A stretch of 64,000 bases of DNA from Ruegeria halocynthiae (GTDB lineage Bacteria > Pseudomonadota > Alphaproteobacteria > Rhodobacterales > Rhodobacteraceae). Under the pieces are notes generated by a model. It was not told the origin of the DNA and made no database searches. It saw only the letters and a program-made list of their open reading frames with translations. A program made the translations under genes and the position numbers. Shown piece by piece: positions 27,302 through 35,286 of the stretch (positions are counted from its first letter, which is position 1; each line of letters opens with the position of its first letter). The stretch spans positions 62,001 to 126,000 of the forward strand of contig NZ_FNNP01000004.1 in the NCBI RefSeq assembly GCF_900106805.1. Reading direction: 5' to 3'.

Positions 27302-28490
27302 GGCGTTTCCCCCGGAATGGCGTGACCTGCAGGCGTTCGCCTGCGTCATTGACGCCGATTTCTTGGTTTGACAGGTAGCAGGCCGGATCTTCGGCCCAAG
27401 GGTCGCCAGTGACCTGCAAAGCCCGGATACGGGTGTTGCCGCCACAGACGTCTTTCAACTGACAGGCCCCGCACCGCCCTTTGAGCGGGCGCGGACGGGT
27501 GCGCAGCATGGCCAGCATTTGATCATCGCCGGTCCAAAGTTCGGAAAACGGCGTCGTTTTTACATTGCCCACGGTATAATCCGACCAATAGGTGTCGGGA
27601 TGCACCCGACCCAGATTGTCGATATTGGCCACACCCAGTCCGCTGGAATTACCACCCCAGGCCGCCAAGTGTTCGCGCACATGAGCCGCCTTTTCAGCGT
27701 CGAAGTTTGCGTGAACCCAATTCAGAAAATATCCGGCATCGGCATCGTTGTTGCCGGTCACGACGTCCAGCGGTCGCCCGCCCGAGGCAGCTTCCCATGC
27801 ACGTTCCAGCAAAAGGTCTAATCCCTTGCGGGTGCGCAGATGTTCGGCATCCTCGCCCCGGTTCTTATCGCCGCGCCCGGCGTAGACAAGGTGGGACAGA
27901 TAGAATTTGTCGACGCCCTCGTCATCACACAGCTGCAGCAGGTCGGGCAGATGATGCTGCGTGCCCTCGGTCAGGCAGAATCGCAAGCCGACCTTGATAC
28001 CGCGCTTCTTGCATTCCCGCACGCCGCGCAAGGCGTCGGCAAAGGCGCCTTCGACGCCGCGGAACCAGTCATTCGTGGCCCCGATACCATCCAGAGAGAT
28101 GCCGACGTAGTTGAACCCGACATCGGCAATCATGTCGGCGGATTCGTCGTAAATACGCGTGCCATTGGTCGACAGCGCCAGCATCGGCACCAGATCGCGC
28201 GCGCGTTTGGCGATGTCGAAGAAATCGAACCGGTCCAGCGGCTCCCCACCCGAGAGGATCAGGGCCGGGACGCGAAATTGACCCAGATCCTCAAGGGTTA
28301 CCATGGCTTGCTCGTGGCTGAGCTCGCCGGGAAACGCAACATCCGCCGAAACGGTATAGCAATGGCGGCATTTCAGATTGCAGCGCCGTGTCAGGTTCCA
28401 GATCACCACTGGTTTCACCGGCCCTGGGCGGCGTTTGCGCACAGGGGTCGGTTTCACGAGGTGATGCATGTATTCGGTCAGGCGGAACAT
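27276..28490 (-). CDS. nirJ: NirJ, radical SAM heme d1 biosynthesis enzyme
   Basis: A 404-aa cytoplasmic radical SAM protein. The cluster motif is Cys37-X3-Cys41-X2-Cys44 ([10 protein letters not shown]). SGGEPL and the barrel follow, and a SPASM-type C-terminal Cys set is visible ([19 protein letters not shown]). NirJ removes the two propionate side chains of 12,18-didecarboxysiroheme and installs oxo groups on the way to heme d1. It starts 3 bases after nirH. Confidence 0.95.
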   Translation of the reverse strand: MFRLTEYMHHLVKPTPVRKRRPGPVKPVVIWNLTRRCNLKCRHCYTVSADVAFPGELSHEQAMVTLEDLGQFRVPALILSGGEPLDRFDFFDIAKRARDLVPMLALSTNGTRIYDESADMIADVGFNYVGISLDGIGATNDWFRGVEGAFADALRGVRECKKRGIKVGLRFCLTEGTQHHLPDLLQLCDDEGVDKFYLSHLVYAGRGDKNRGEDAEHLRTRKGLDLLLERAWEAASGGRPLDVVTGNNDADAGYFLNWVHANFDAEKAAHVREHLAAWGGNSSGLGVANIDNLGRVHPDTYWSDYTVGNVKTTPFSELWTGDDQMLAMLRTRPRPLKGRCGACQLKDVCGGNTRIRALQVTGDPWAEDPACYLSNQEIGVNDAGERLQVTPFRGKRHDPAHQFF

Positions 28491-28493
28491 GTC

Positions 28494-28976
28494 TCAGCCT
28501 TTCTTTTTCAGGCGCAGCCCTGTCTTTTTCAGGATACGCGTGGAATAGAGGATGTCTTTCGCCTGACAGGCGTCGCCGAGGATGGCGGCAATCTCGGCAC
28601 GTTTCTCCTCGACTTCAACACGGTCGGTGCCGTGAACCATGGCGAAAAGGTTGTAGGGCCAGTCAGGCAACGCACGCGGGCGTTCGTAGCAGTGGGTCAC
28701 GAATGGCAAGGCGCCAATCTGGGCCCCCAGTTCGGCAATCCGGCTGTCTTCAACATCCCAGACGGTCATTCCGTTTGCCATCATCCCCAGCTTGTAATGG
28801 TTCGGAGCGGCGGCGATCCGGCGGATCACACCGCGCGATTTCAGTTTCGCCAGACGGTCCAGCAGGGCGCCCTCGTCTAACCCAAGGGTTTCGGCAACAA
28901 CGGCATAAGGTGCGGGCACGAGCGGCAGGCCGCTTTGCAGCGCTTCGATGATGTGTCTGTCTGTCGCGTCGATCAT
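28494..28976 (-). CDS. nirH: NirH, siroheme decarboxylase subunit
   Basis: A 160-aa Lrp/AsnC-like protein from ATG 28976 (MIDATDRHIIEAL). It has an N-terminal winged helix (LGLDEGALLDRLAKLKSRGVIRRIAA) and the decarboxylase-type C-half (GMTVWDVED, VTHCYERPR, WPYNLFAMVHG). With NirDL and NirG it converts siroheme to 12,18-didecarboxysiroheme. Despite the HTH-like fold these are enzymes, not regulators. It overlaps nirG by ATGA. The H label follows gene order and similarity in pattern. Confidence 0.85.
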   Translation of the reverse strand: MIDATDRHIIEALQSGLPLVPAPYAVVAETLGLDEGALLDRLAKLKSRGVIRRIAAAPNHYKLGMMANGMTVWDVEDSRIAELGAQIGALPFVTHCYERPRALPDWPYNLFAMVHGTDRVEVEEKRAEIAAILGDACQAKDILYSTRILKKTGLRLKKKG

Positions 28977-29422
28977 GCTGCCACCCGGAAGCCGATAAAA
29001 AATTCCTGCAGTTTGGGGAAACGCAGAACCTTGATCCCCGTTTCCCGTTCGATGGCATCGGCCGTTGCAGCGATTCCTTCGGGTGTTTCGGTTGCCAGAA
29101 CGAACCACATATTCAGCCGATGCGTGCGTTCATAATTATGCGCGACCTCCGGATATGCATTGACTTTGGTCAGGACCGGTTCGAAGTCATTGTCCGGCAC
29201 TGCCATGGCGCACAGACAAAACGCCCCGCCCATTGCGGCGGCGTCAAAGAATGGTCCGAAACGTGTGATGATCCGCTGCTCTTTCATCCGGGCGAGCCGG
29301 TTCAGCAGGTCGTCTTCGGCAATTCCCAACTCTTGCGCTACGCTGGTAAAGGGATGCGCGGTCAGCGGCAGGTCGTCCTGCATTCGATTCAAGATCGCGC
29401 GGTCGGTTGCGTCTAGGGTCAT
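28973..29422 (-). CDS. nirG: NirG, siroheme decarboxylase subunit
   Basis: A 149-aa Lrp/AsnC-like protein: MTLDATDRAILNRMQDDLPL, helix-turn-helix region LGIAEDDLLNRLARMKEQRIITRFGPFFDA, then VAHNYERTHRLNMWFVLATETPE. The AHNYERxxxxNMWFV segment is typical of the D/G type rather than the L/H type. It acts in the siroheme decarboxylase complex. It overlaps both neighbours by 4 bases. Confidence 0.86.
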   Translation of the reverse strand: MTLDATDRAILNRMQDDLPLTAHPFTSVAQELGIAEDDLLNRLARMKEQRIITRFGPFFDAAAMGGAFCLCAMAVPDNDFEPVLTKVNAYPEVAHNYERTHRLNMWFVLATETPEGIAATADAIERETGIKVLRFPKLQEFFIGFRVAA

Positions 29423-30408
29423 GCTGCCGCCTCCTTCGGTTGGATCAGGGCGCCGGTCTGCTTGAAACAGCGTGTTGAGAACAGGACCTTGTGCCGTGTT
29501 CCTGCCAGTTCGCGCAGGGAAGAGGCGCCAGCCAGAATATCCAGTGCTTCGTTACGCGACCGGGCGTGGATCATGGAATAAAGGCGATAGGGCCAGACAC
29601 CCTCGACCGGGCGGCGTTCGTAACAAAGGGTCACGCCGGGATGTGCTGCAAGCACGGGACCAGCGGTGGCGACCTGTTCGGCGGGTATATCCCAGACCAC
29701 CATCGCATTGGCCGACCAGCCCAGCGCCCGGTGACGCACGATGACCCCGAGGCGCGAGATGATGCCCGCCCGGTGCAGTATGCGGATACGTTCCATCACG
29801 TCCGCTGCGTCCCGGCCCAACGTGTGTGCCAGAGCGGCAAAGGGCGTCTCTGTCAAAGTCAGGCCCGAGCTGAGCGCCTGCAGCAATGCGCGGTCTTCGG
29901 CTTGCATGGCCGAGCAATCCACCTTGCGAGGGCCGGGGACGTTGCGCGCATGTCCTGACATGCGAAAGCCCAGATCCACATTGAACGGGCGCACCAGGCG
30001 TAGGTCCAGAACCCGTAACCCAGAGCGCTGGCTGATGCGCGCCAGTGTTTCATCGACATGGGCGCGGTCCGGCCCCGTGGCGACGAACCAGAGATTCCAG
30101 TCATCCTCGCGCTGGTAGTTGTGGTTCACTCCCGGTTCGGCATCGATCATGGCGGCGACTTCTTCCAGCCGGTGTTCCGGAGCGGCAACCGCCGCCAACG
30201 TGCTGGCAGAAACCGCGCCAGGGGCGATTGTTGCGCCGACGCGGGTAATCCGCCCGGTGGTGCGCATACGACCCAGGCGATCGATCACCTCGGCTTCGTC
30301 CAGCCCCAGCGCGAGCGCCAATACCTGAAACGGACGCTCGGTCACGGGAAAGTCGCGCTGGAACTCGTCCAGCAGACGGCGGTCGATTGGATCGGTGATG
30401 TGGTTCAT
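29419..30408 (-). CDS. nirDL: NirDL fusion, siroheme decarboxylase
   Basis: A 329-aa protein from ATG 30408 (MNHITDPIDRRLLDEFQRDF); the frame extends 75 codons into nirF without a ribosome site. Two Lrp-like decarboxylase modules are joined. The D module (about 1-160) has VNHNYQREDDWNLWFVATG. The L module (about 165-329) has RILHRAGIISRLGVIVRHRALGWSANAMVVWDI and CYERRPVEGVWPYRLYSMIH. The fusion matches nirDL in Paracoccus-like clusters. It acts with NirG and NirH on siroheme. Confidence 0.9.
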   Translation of the reverse strand: MNHITDPIDRRLLDEFQRDFPVTERPFQVLALALGLDEAEVIDRLGRMRTTGRITRVGATIAPGAVSASTLAAVAAPEHRLEEVAAMIDAEPGVNHNYQREDDWNLWFVATGPDRAHVDETLARISQRSGLRVLDLRLVRPFNVDLGFRMSGHARNVPGPRKVDCSAMQAEDRALLQALSSGLTLTETPFAALAHTLGRDAADVMERIRILHRAGIISRLGVIVRHRALGWSANAMVVWDIPAEQVATAGPVLAAHPGVTLCYERRPVEGVWPYRLYSMIHARSRNEALDILAGASSLRELAGTRHKVLFSTRCFKQTGALIQPKEAAA

Positions 30409-30412
30409 CGTC

Positions 30413-31558
30413 TCAAAGCCCCGTTCTGTGCGCGCGGGCGGTAAAGAAGATGCCGGATGGACTGTCTGCTTCGATCTCGCGCAGCTTCTCGAAGGTTCGG
30501 GTGTCATAGACCATGACCTTGTTGGCATCGCGTACGCTGATCCAGACCTCATGCCCGCGCGGCGTGAATTCCATATGCAGCACAGCCGGGCCGGGTTTGA
30601 ATTCGTGAATGATTTCTTTGGTAACTGAATCAATCACCTGAATCGTGTCGTTCAGTGGGTGGGCGAAATTCACCCAGACTTGCCGACCGTCGGGGCGGGC
30701 CATAGCAAAGACCGGCTGGCCGTGGGTTTGGGTGCGCCCGGTCTCGATCAGGGTATCGGCATCAATCCACAGAACCTGCGGGTGGCCGACGGCAGGCAGG
30801 ACAAATTCGCGCCCGGTCAGCGCCCAGCCTTCCAGATGAGGCATCTTGTAGACCGGCATTTCCTCTTGTCCGCGGCCGTAATCGGGCAGGACGCGGATGG
30901 GCTCGGGGGTTTCGTCCCAGAGGTCCAGCGCCGTCAGACCGTCCTCACCGAACAGGCCGGTGATGTAGGTGCGGCCATTGGCAGTGATCAGTGCGTCATA
31001 GGGGTTTTTGCCCATGTCAGGGATCTTAGTGATCTCGGGGCTGCCGTTGGCAAAGTCGGCGATCCATGTCTCGCCGGTATCCCACATGGTGAACACGAAC
31101 CGTCGACCCGGCGCATCGACCAGGCCGATGGTTTTGCTGCCCGTGGGAATATCCGCGACCATCTCCAGCGTATCGGCATCAAAGACGCGCACACCGCCGG
31201 GTTCGTAGTTCGATACAGCCACCAGCTTGCCGTCATCCGAAATCGCGCCACCAATGGCGTTCCCTGCCTGCACGACACGGCTCTCGATCTGACGGGTGAC
31301 GATATCGACCTTGGTCAGACCTCCATCACGACCGAACACGTAGGCGAAACGTTCGTCCGGCGAATAGACCAGCGAGGCATGGGACAGATCGCCCAACCCT
31401 TCGATCCGGGCCAAAGCGGCGCGGTCGGATTGATCGACCAGAAGGACTGAGCCCTTGGCGCGTTCGATCACCAACCCGAGGTCTCCGGTCGCGGTGGGTT
31501 CGGCATGTGCTGCTGTCATCATCAAGGTGGCGGCAAGGCCAAGGATGAGCTGTTTCAT
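30413..31558 (-). CDS. nirF: NirF, heme d1 biosynthesis propeller protein
   Basis: A 381-aa protein from ATG 31558 (MKQLILGLAATLMMTAAHA, a signal peptide). The body is a NirS-like d1 propeller without any CxxCH, which distinguishes it from NirS and NirN (SPDERFAYVFGRDGGLTKVD, AISDDGKLVAVSNYEPGG). NirF is required late in heme d1 synthesis. It overlaps nirC by ATGA. Confidence 0.92.
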   Translation of the reverse strand: MKQLILGLAATLMMTAAHAEPTATGDLGLVIERAKGSVLLVDQSDRAALARIEGLGDLSHASLVYSPDERFAYVFGRDGGLTKVDIVTRQIESRVVQAGNAIGGAISDDGKLVAVSNYEPGGVRVFDADTLEMVADIPTGSKTIGLVDAPGRRFVFTMWDTGETWIADFANGSPEITKIPDMGKNPYDALITANGRTYITGLFGEDGLTALDLWDETPEPIRVLPDYGRGQEEMPVYKMPHLEGWALTGREFVLPAVGHPQVLWIDADTLIETGRTQTHGQPVFAMARPDGRQVWVNFAHPLNDTIQVIDSVTKEIIHEFKPGPAVLHMEFTPRGHEVWISVRDANKVMVYDTRTFEKLREIEADSPSGIFFTARAHRTGL

Positions 31559-31938
31559 TGTGCCTCCGATTTCAGAAGATAGCGGGCGATCCATTCGGCC
31601 TCTTCCTGAGAGATCAGAGGCCTCCATGGGGGCATTGCGGTGTCAGGGATGCCATCAAGGATCACACCGGTAAGGACGTCAGCGTCGTAGTGTTCCAGCG
31701 TCTCGGCGCGCAGATCGGGGCCGAGCCCCCCTTTTAGCGATAACCCGTGACACGATCCGCAATCCTGATGCACAAGTCGCTTCAACGCGTTCGGATCCAG
31801 CGTGTCGGCGGCGAAGGCGGATGTGGCCAGTACAACGGCCGAGGTCAGAGCCACGCGAGCGGCCCAACCTGTACGCCCCGGCGCAGTCTCGGATTTCGCA
31901 GCACGCAGCCCCAATTGAATATGGGACAAGCTAGCCAT
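31555..31938 (-). CDS. nirC: NirC, small cytochrome c
   Basis: A 127-aa monoheme c-type cytochrome: N-terminal signal segment (about 27-43, ARVALTSAVVLATSAFA), heme motif Cys60-X2-Cys63-His64 (CGSCHG), and the axial Met in DTAMPPW. NirC is a proposed electron donor or d1-maturation partner for NirS. GGAG lies 7 bases before the start, which is inside the end of nirE (8-base overlap). Confidence 0.88.
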   Translation of the reverse strand: MASLSHIQLGLRAAKSETAPGRTGWAARVALTSAVVLATSAFAADTLDPNALKRLVHQDCGSCHGLSLKGGLGPDLRAETLEHYDADVLTGVILDGIPDTAMPPWRPLISQEEAEWIARYLLKSEAQ

Positions 31939-32692
31939 GAGCTTGCTCCAAGATCAGGTCGAGCGTATTTTCGGCGTAAAGCGAGACGACCTGACCAATG
32001 ATGAACAGTGTCGGCGCCTTCAGCTCGGCCTTTCGCACATCCGCCGCCAGCCGGTCCAGTTGGGAAACCAAGCGGTGCTCGTCGGGCGTGGTGGCTTGAC
32101 TGATCGCCAGTACAGGGGTCGAGCCGGGCAGGTTTTCAGTCATCAGCCCGATGGCGATCTGGCCGATATTTGCGACGCCCATGTACACCACGAGGGTCGA
32201 ATCCGGGTCAGCGAGGCGTTTCCAGTCGAGATCCAGAACTTTGTCGGCCTGACGATGGCCGGTGACATACTGAACCGAGGTCGCCAACCCGCGATGGGTC
32301 AGTGGTACACCGGTCGAGCTGGACGCGCCTTGTGCTGCGGTGATGCCGGGTGCGTATGCGACGGCAATGCCATGGGCGCTCAGATAGGCGGCTTCTTCCG
32401 AGCCACGGCCGAAGATCATCGGATCGCCCCCTTTCAGGCGGGCAACGGTGTGTCCGGCGCGGGCTTCTTCCAGCAGTATCTCATTGATGCGTTCCTGCGG
32501 TACTGTGTGGCATTTCGGAGCCTTACCAACCGGGATCAGCCGCGCGCCTTCGGCGTGCATGGCCAGAATTTCATCCGACACAAGACGGTCATAGACAACC
32601 ACATCCGACGCTTGCAGCATCCGCAGGGCGCGCAGGGTCATCAGCTCAGGGTCGCCGGGGCCCGCACCAATCAGAAAAACGTTACCGCTCAT
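31931..32692 (-). CDS. nirE: NirE, uroporphyrinogen-III C-methyltransferase
   Basis: A 253-aa SAM-dependent methyltransferase (SUMT family): GAGPGDPELMTLRA at residues 9-22, VVYDRLVSDEI, LKGGDPMIFGRGSEEA, GITAAQGASSSTGVPLTHR and VVYMGV. It methylates uroporphyrinogen III to precorrin-2, the first committed step to siroheme and heme d1. No CysG-type oxidase part is fused. Its promoter region has its own NnrR-like box, so nirE-nirN may be a separate unit from nirS. Confidence 0.94.
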   Translation of the reverse strand: MSGNVFLIGAGPGDPELMTLRALRMLQASDVVVYDRLVSDEILAMHAEGARLIPVGKAPKCHTVPQERINEILLEEARAGHTVARLKGGDPMIFGRGSEEAAYLSAHGIAVAYAPGITAAQGASSSTGVPLTHRGLATSVQYVTGHRQADKVLDLDWKRLADPDSTLVVYMGVANIGQIAIGLMTENLPGSTPVLAISQATTPDEHRLVSQLDRLAADVRKAELKAPTLFIIGQVVSLYAENTLDLILEQAHG

Positions 32693-32835
32693 GATAAAAC
32701 TCGCTTGCTCTGAGTGTCGTCTGAGCCCGGTTTTTCCGGCAGGTCTTGTGTTCGAATCCGTTCGACATTCGGGACGTTGCTGGGTGAGCCGGGCGTGTCA
32801 TGGGGGCAGACTGGCGCAATCGCAAACAAGCCTCC

Positions 32836-32849
32836 TTGACATAAGTTAA
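32836..32849 (-). promoter_or_regulatory. FNR/NnrR-like box upstream of nirE
   Basis: TTGACATAAGTTAA on the plus strand (TTAACTTATGTCAA on the minus): both half-sites fit TTRAC-N4-GTYAA with one deviation. It lies about 145 bases before the nirE start. It suggests an internal promoter giving the heme d1 genes their own NO- or oxygen-controlled transcription. It abuts the stem-loop at 32846-32879. Confidence 0.65.
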
Positions 32850-32879
32850 GGAGCGCGGGATTTGCGCCCGCGCCCCTTA
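32846..32879 (-). terminator. GC-rich stem-loop after the cupredoxin gene
   Basis: The sequence from TTAAGGAGCGCGGG to CCCGCGCCCCTTAA forms a stem of about 13 pairs with one mismatch around a 7-base loop, starting 27 bases downstream of the cupredoxin stop (minus strand). There is no long T-run. It probably ends or attenuates the nirS message before the nirE promoter. Confidence 0.55.
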
Positions 32880-32905
32880 AATCCTGCCAGTAGTTCTGCC
32901 TCGGC

Positions 32906-33319
32906 TCAGGGTTCGACTGTGATCATTGCGATCATGTTTTGCGTCTCCCAATGCGGACCGCACAGGTAATCCTGCGGACCGGGTGTTAGGAAGGTCAGAT
33001 CAACCGATTCCTCGGGGAACAGACGGTCGCTTTCAGGTTCGCTGCCATCTTTCAACAGCACGCTGTGGCTGGTGCGTTTATCGACATTGACCCAACGAAC
33101 CGTGGTACCTGCCTTCACCGTGAGTTCGGTGGGGCAGAAGTTGTACTTGTACATCAGCACCACTTCGGCGTCTTCGATCGAAGCCGAAGACTGGCCGAAC
33201 AGCTCGACATATCGCTCTTCGGCTTCAGCACAGATGGCCGCAGTTTCATCGTCTGCGGCCAGGGTGGGTGTTGCCGCGAACAGCAACATCGCTGCAGGAA
33301 GAAGGCTTTGGGGTTTCAT
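32906..33319 (-). CDS. Periplasmic cupredoxin in the nir cluster
   Basis: A 137-aa protein from ATG 33319 (MKPQSLLPAAMLLFAATPTLA, signal peptide). The blue-copper ligands are predicted as His85 (RTSHSV), Cys120, His123 and Met129 in YLCGPHWETQNM. The Cys-X2-His-X5-Met loop is one residue longer than in pseudoazurin. Two further cysteines (30 and 62) could form a disulfide. Lying between the NirT-like gene and nirE, it is a likely electron donor to NirS. Its frame continues upstream to 33373, where the multiheme gene ends. Confidence 0.85.
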   Translation of the reverse strand: MKPQSLLPAAMLLFAATPTLAADDETAAICAEAEERYVELFGQSSASIEDAEVVLMYKYNFCPTELTVKAGTTVRWVNVDKRTSHSVLLKDGSEPESDRLFPEESVDLTFLTPGPQDYLCGPHWETQNMIAMITVEP

Positions 33320-33372
33320 GGTCCATGTCTCCTTTCCAAAAAGGCAGGGGCCGGATGACCCGGCCCCGACCA

Positions 33373-35163
33373 TTATTGCTTCACCACGTTGATGAAGGCC
33401 GCGTCGTCATCCATTGCCAGGCTGGTGTTCAGCGTCACGTGGTGGAATCGTGCGGCGGCAAAGTCGTCGTGGATCGCAAATCCGACCGTGTAGGTCTGAC
33501 CCGGCTCCAGTGGCACGTCACCCGGCGCGCCCGAGTTCAGTGGCCGTGAGAACACAACCGTCCACATACCAGCATCAAGGCTGGCTGAGGCTGCGATTTC
33601 GCCCTCATTGACCACACGTTGCTCCAGCAAATAGCCGTTGGTGGCGCTGCCATCGGCATAGACACGCATCAGGTCGAGATAGGTACCATCCTTAAGATAC
33701 TGTGCGATCTCCTCCTCGGCTTTCAGCTTGTCCCAGCCACCCAGCGCTTTGCCGCGACGGCCTTTGACTTCGACATCGGTGCGGCTTTCGCTGATGTATT
33801 TGGTCACGGTGTCCTGTGCGGTCACGCGTCCCGCCACATCGGCGTTGCCTGCGATGGCGTCTGCCTCCGGGGCGAAGGGCATATAGGTGTTGTCGGCGTG
33901 GCACGAAGCCCAGCAACCCACCTGATCCCCCATCTCGATCCCGGTGCCGGTGATCATCATGGCAACCTTGATCTGGTTGTCAGGGTCCATTTTGCCGCCA
34001 TCGACAAACGGTGCAGGATTATGCCCCGCATCCGGCCATTGCAGACGAACATAGAGATTCTGATCGTCATGCGCGGCCTGTACGGTTGCATCGATCACAC
34101 CACGCTTGCCAGGGATCGGCGTTGGTTCCAGCTCACCACCTGCAACGATCTTGTTGCCGATGGTGTCCAGCTCTTTGGCATGACAGGTGGTGCATTGGTC
34201 GCCACCTTTGGTCAGCGGGCGTGCGCCACCGTGGAATTTGCCGTTTTGAACCCATTCAAACGAAGCCTGACCGGGGTAAAACAGCTTCAGATCCGCTGTG
34301 GCCACCGCGTTCCAGTCAATGTCCGAGCCGACATCGCTGCCACCTCCACCGCCTGAGGGTGCTGCGGCATCTTCACCGCTGGCTGCGGCGCGCTCTTCGG
34401 CCACGGCCGCATCCACAGCCGCAGCAATCTGAGCCTGCACGGCCTCATGCTGCGCCTGCTTGGCGGCCTTTTCTGTCGCGGCTTCAGCGGCTTCTTTGGC
34501 TTCGATCCGTTCCAGGCTGGCCATGTATTCTGGCGGGATCTCACGGATAAAGTCCGGGTTCGGCGCTTCAAGTTTCTCCAGATACTCTTCGTCGGCCCGG
34601 TCGCGGGCATCCGAGTGAGCAATCCCCTTGTGACAGTCGATACAGGTTTGACCGACGGTCATCGCGTTCATGTGTTGCTGACGCGCGCGGGGCTTCTGAA
34701 ATTCGGGCATCATCGATTCGAAATCGTGACAGTTGCGGCACTCGCGCGAGTCGCTGGATTTCATCCGTTCCCACTCGTTCATCGCCAGATGCACGCGCTT
34801 GGCCTCGAACTTCTCGCGCGTGTTGATGGTGCCGACCATCTTGCCATACAGTTCCTTGGACGCCTTGATCTTGCGGATGATCTTGTGGGTCCAGTCTTTG
34901 GGCACGTGGCAGTCGGAACAGACCGCACCGACGCCTGAACGGTTCACATCGTGAATCGTGCCGGTGTATTCTTCAAAAACAAAATCTCGCATCTCGTGAC
35001 ACGAGATACAGAAATCCTTGGTGTTGGTGGCTTCCATGGCGGTGTTGAAACCACCCCAGAAAACGATGCCGGCGACAAAGGCCGCCGCGATACCGGCCAC
35101 AGGCATTCCCCAAAGGAAATACCGGCGCCAGATCGGTTTTTTCTTATCCGGTTCGGAGGTCAT
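33373..35163 (-). CDS. NapC/NirT-type cytochrome fused to a second heme-binding domain
   Basis: A 596-aa protein. Residues 1-200 are a NapC/NirT quinol dehydrogenase: one membrane anchor (about 19-37) and four CxxCH hemes (Cys52, Cys82, Cys142, Cys174). Residues 220-285 form an Ala/Glu-rich helix followed by a Gly/Ser linker (GGGGGS). The C-terminal 300 residues hold a fifth CxxCH (Cys324-X2-Cys327-His328), a Cys417-X3-Cys421-His422 motif, and an ethylbenzene-dehydrogenase-like heme-binding fold ([30 protein letters not shown]). It should carry electrons from quinol to periplasmic NirS or the cupredoxin. The fusion replaces a plain NirT. Confidence 0.88.
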   Translation of the reverse strand: MTSEPDKKKPIWRRYFLWGMPVAGIAAAFVAGIVFWGGFNTAMEATNTKDFCISCHEMRDFVFEEYTGTIHDVNRSGVGAVCSDCHVPKDWTHKIIRKIKASKELYGKMVGTINTREKFEAKRVHLAMNEWERMKSSDSRECRNCHDFESMMPEFQKPRARQQHMNAMTVGQTCIDCHKGIAHSDARDRADEEYLEKLEAPNPDFIREIPPEYMASLERIEAKEAAEAATEKAAKQAQHEAVQAQIAAAVDAAVAEERAAASGEDAAAPSGGGGGSDVGSDIDWNAVATADLKLFYPGQASFEWVQNGKFHGGARPLTKGGDQCTTCHAKELDTIGNKIVAGGELEPTPIPGKRGVIDATVQAAHDDQNLYVRLQWPDAGHNPAPFVDGGKMDPDNQIKVAMMITGTGIEMGDQVGCWASCHADNTYMPFAPEADAIAGNADVAGRVTAQDTVTKYISESRTDVEVKGRRGKALGGWDKLKAEEEIAQYLKDGTYLDLMRVYADGSATNGYLLEQRVVNEGEIAASASLDAGMWTVVFSRPLNSGAPGDVPLEPGQTYTVGFAIHDDFAAARFHHVTLNTSLAMDDDAAFINVVKQ

Positions 35164-35236
35164 ATCCGGGCTCCGTTTTGGCTGTCAGTCTGGCCTTGTG
35201 TGGCAGGCCGGTGAATTTGGCTTATGGGTCAAACGA

Positions 35237-35267
35237 GGAAAGGGCGGGCGAGGGGCCCGCCCTTTCC
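35237..35267 (-). terminator. 13-bp perfect stem-loop after nirS
   Basis: GGAAAGGGCGGGC and GCCCGCCCTTTCC pair perfectly around a 5-base loop, 20 bases downstream of the nirS stop and before the NirT-like gene. There is no strong T-run. It probably protects the abundant nirS message or partly terminates it, lowering expression of the downstream genes. Confidence 0.7.
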
Positions 35268-35286
35268 GGAGTTGGCTGCGAACCCG

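Noticed and set aside
26207-27325. Plus-strand frame of 372 codons
   Set aside because: It is antisense to nirN and has no family signature.
32750-32759. GTTCGAATCC, resembling a tRNA T-loop
   Set aside because: The flanks do not form a T-stem, and no acceptor or anticodon arms fit around it.
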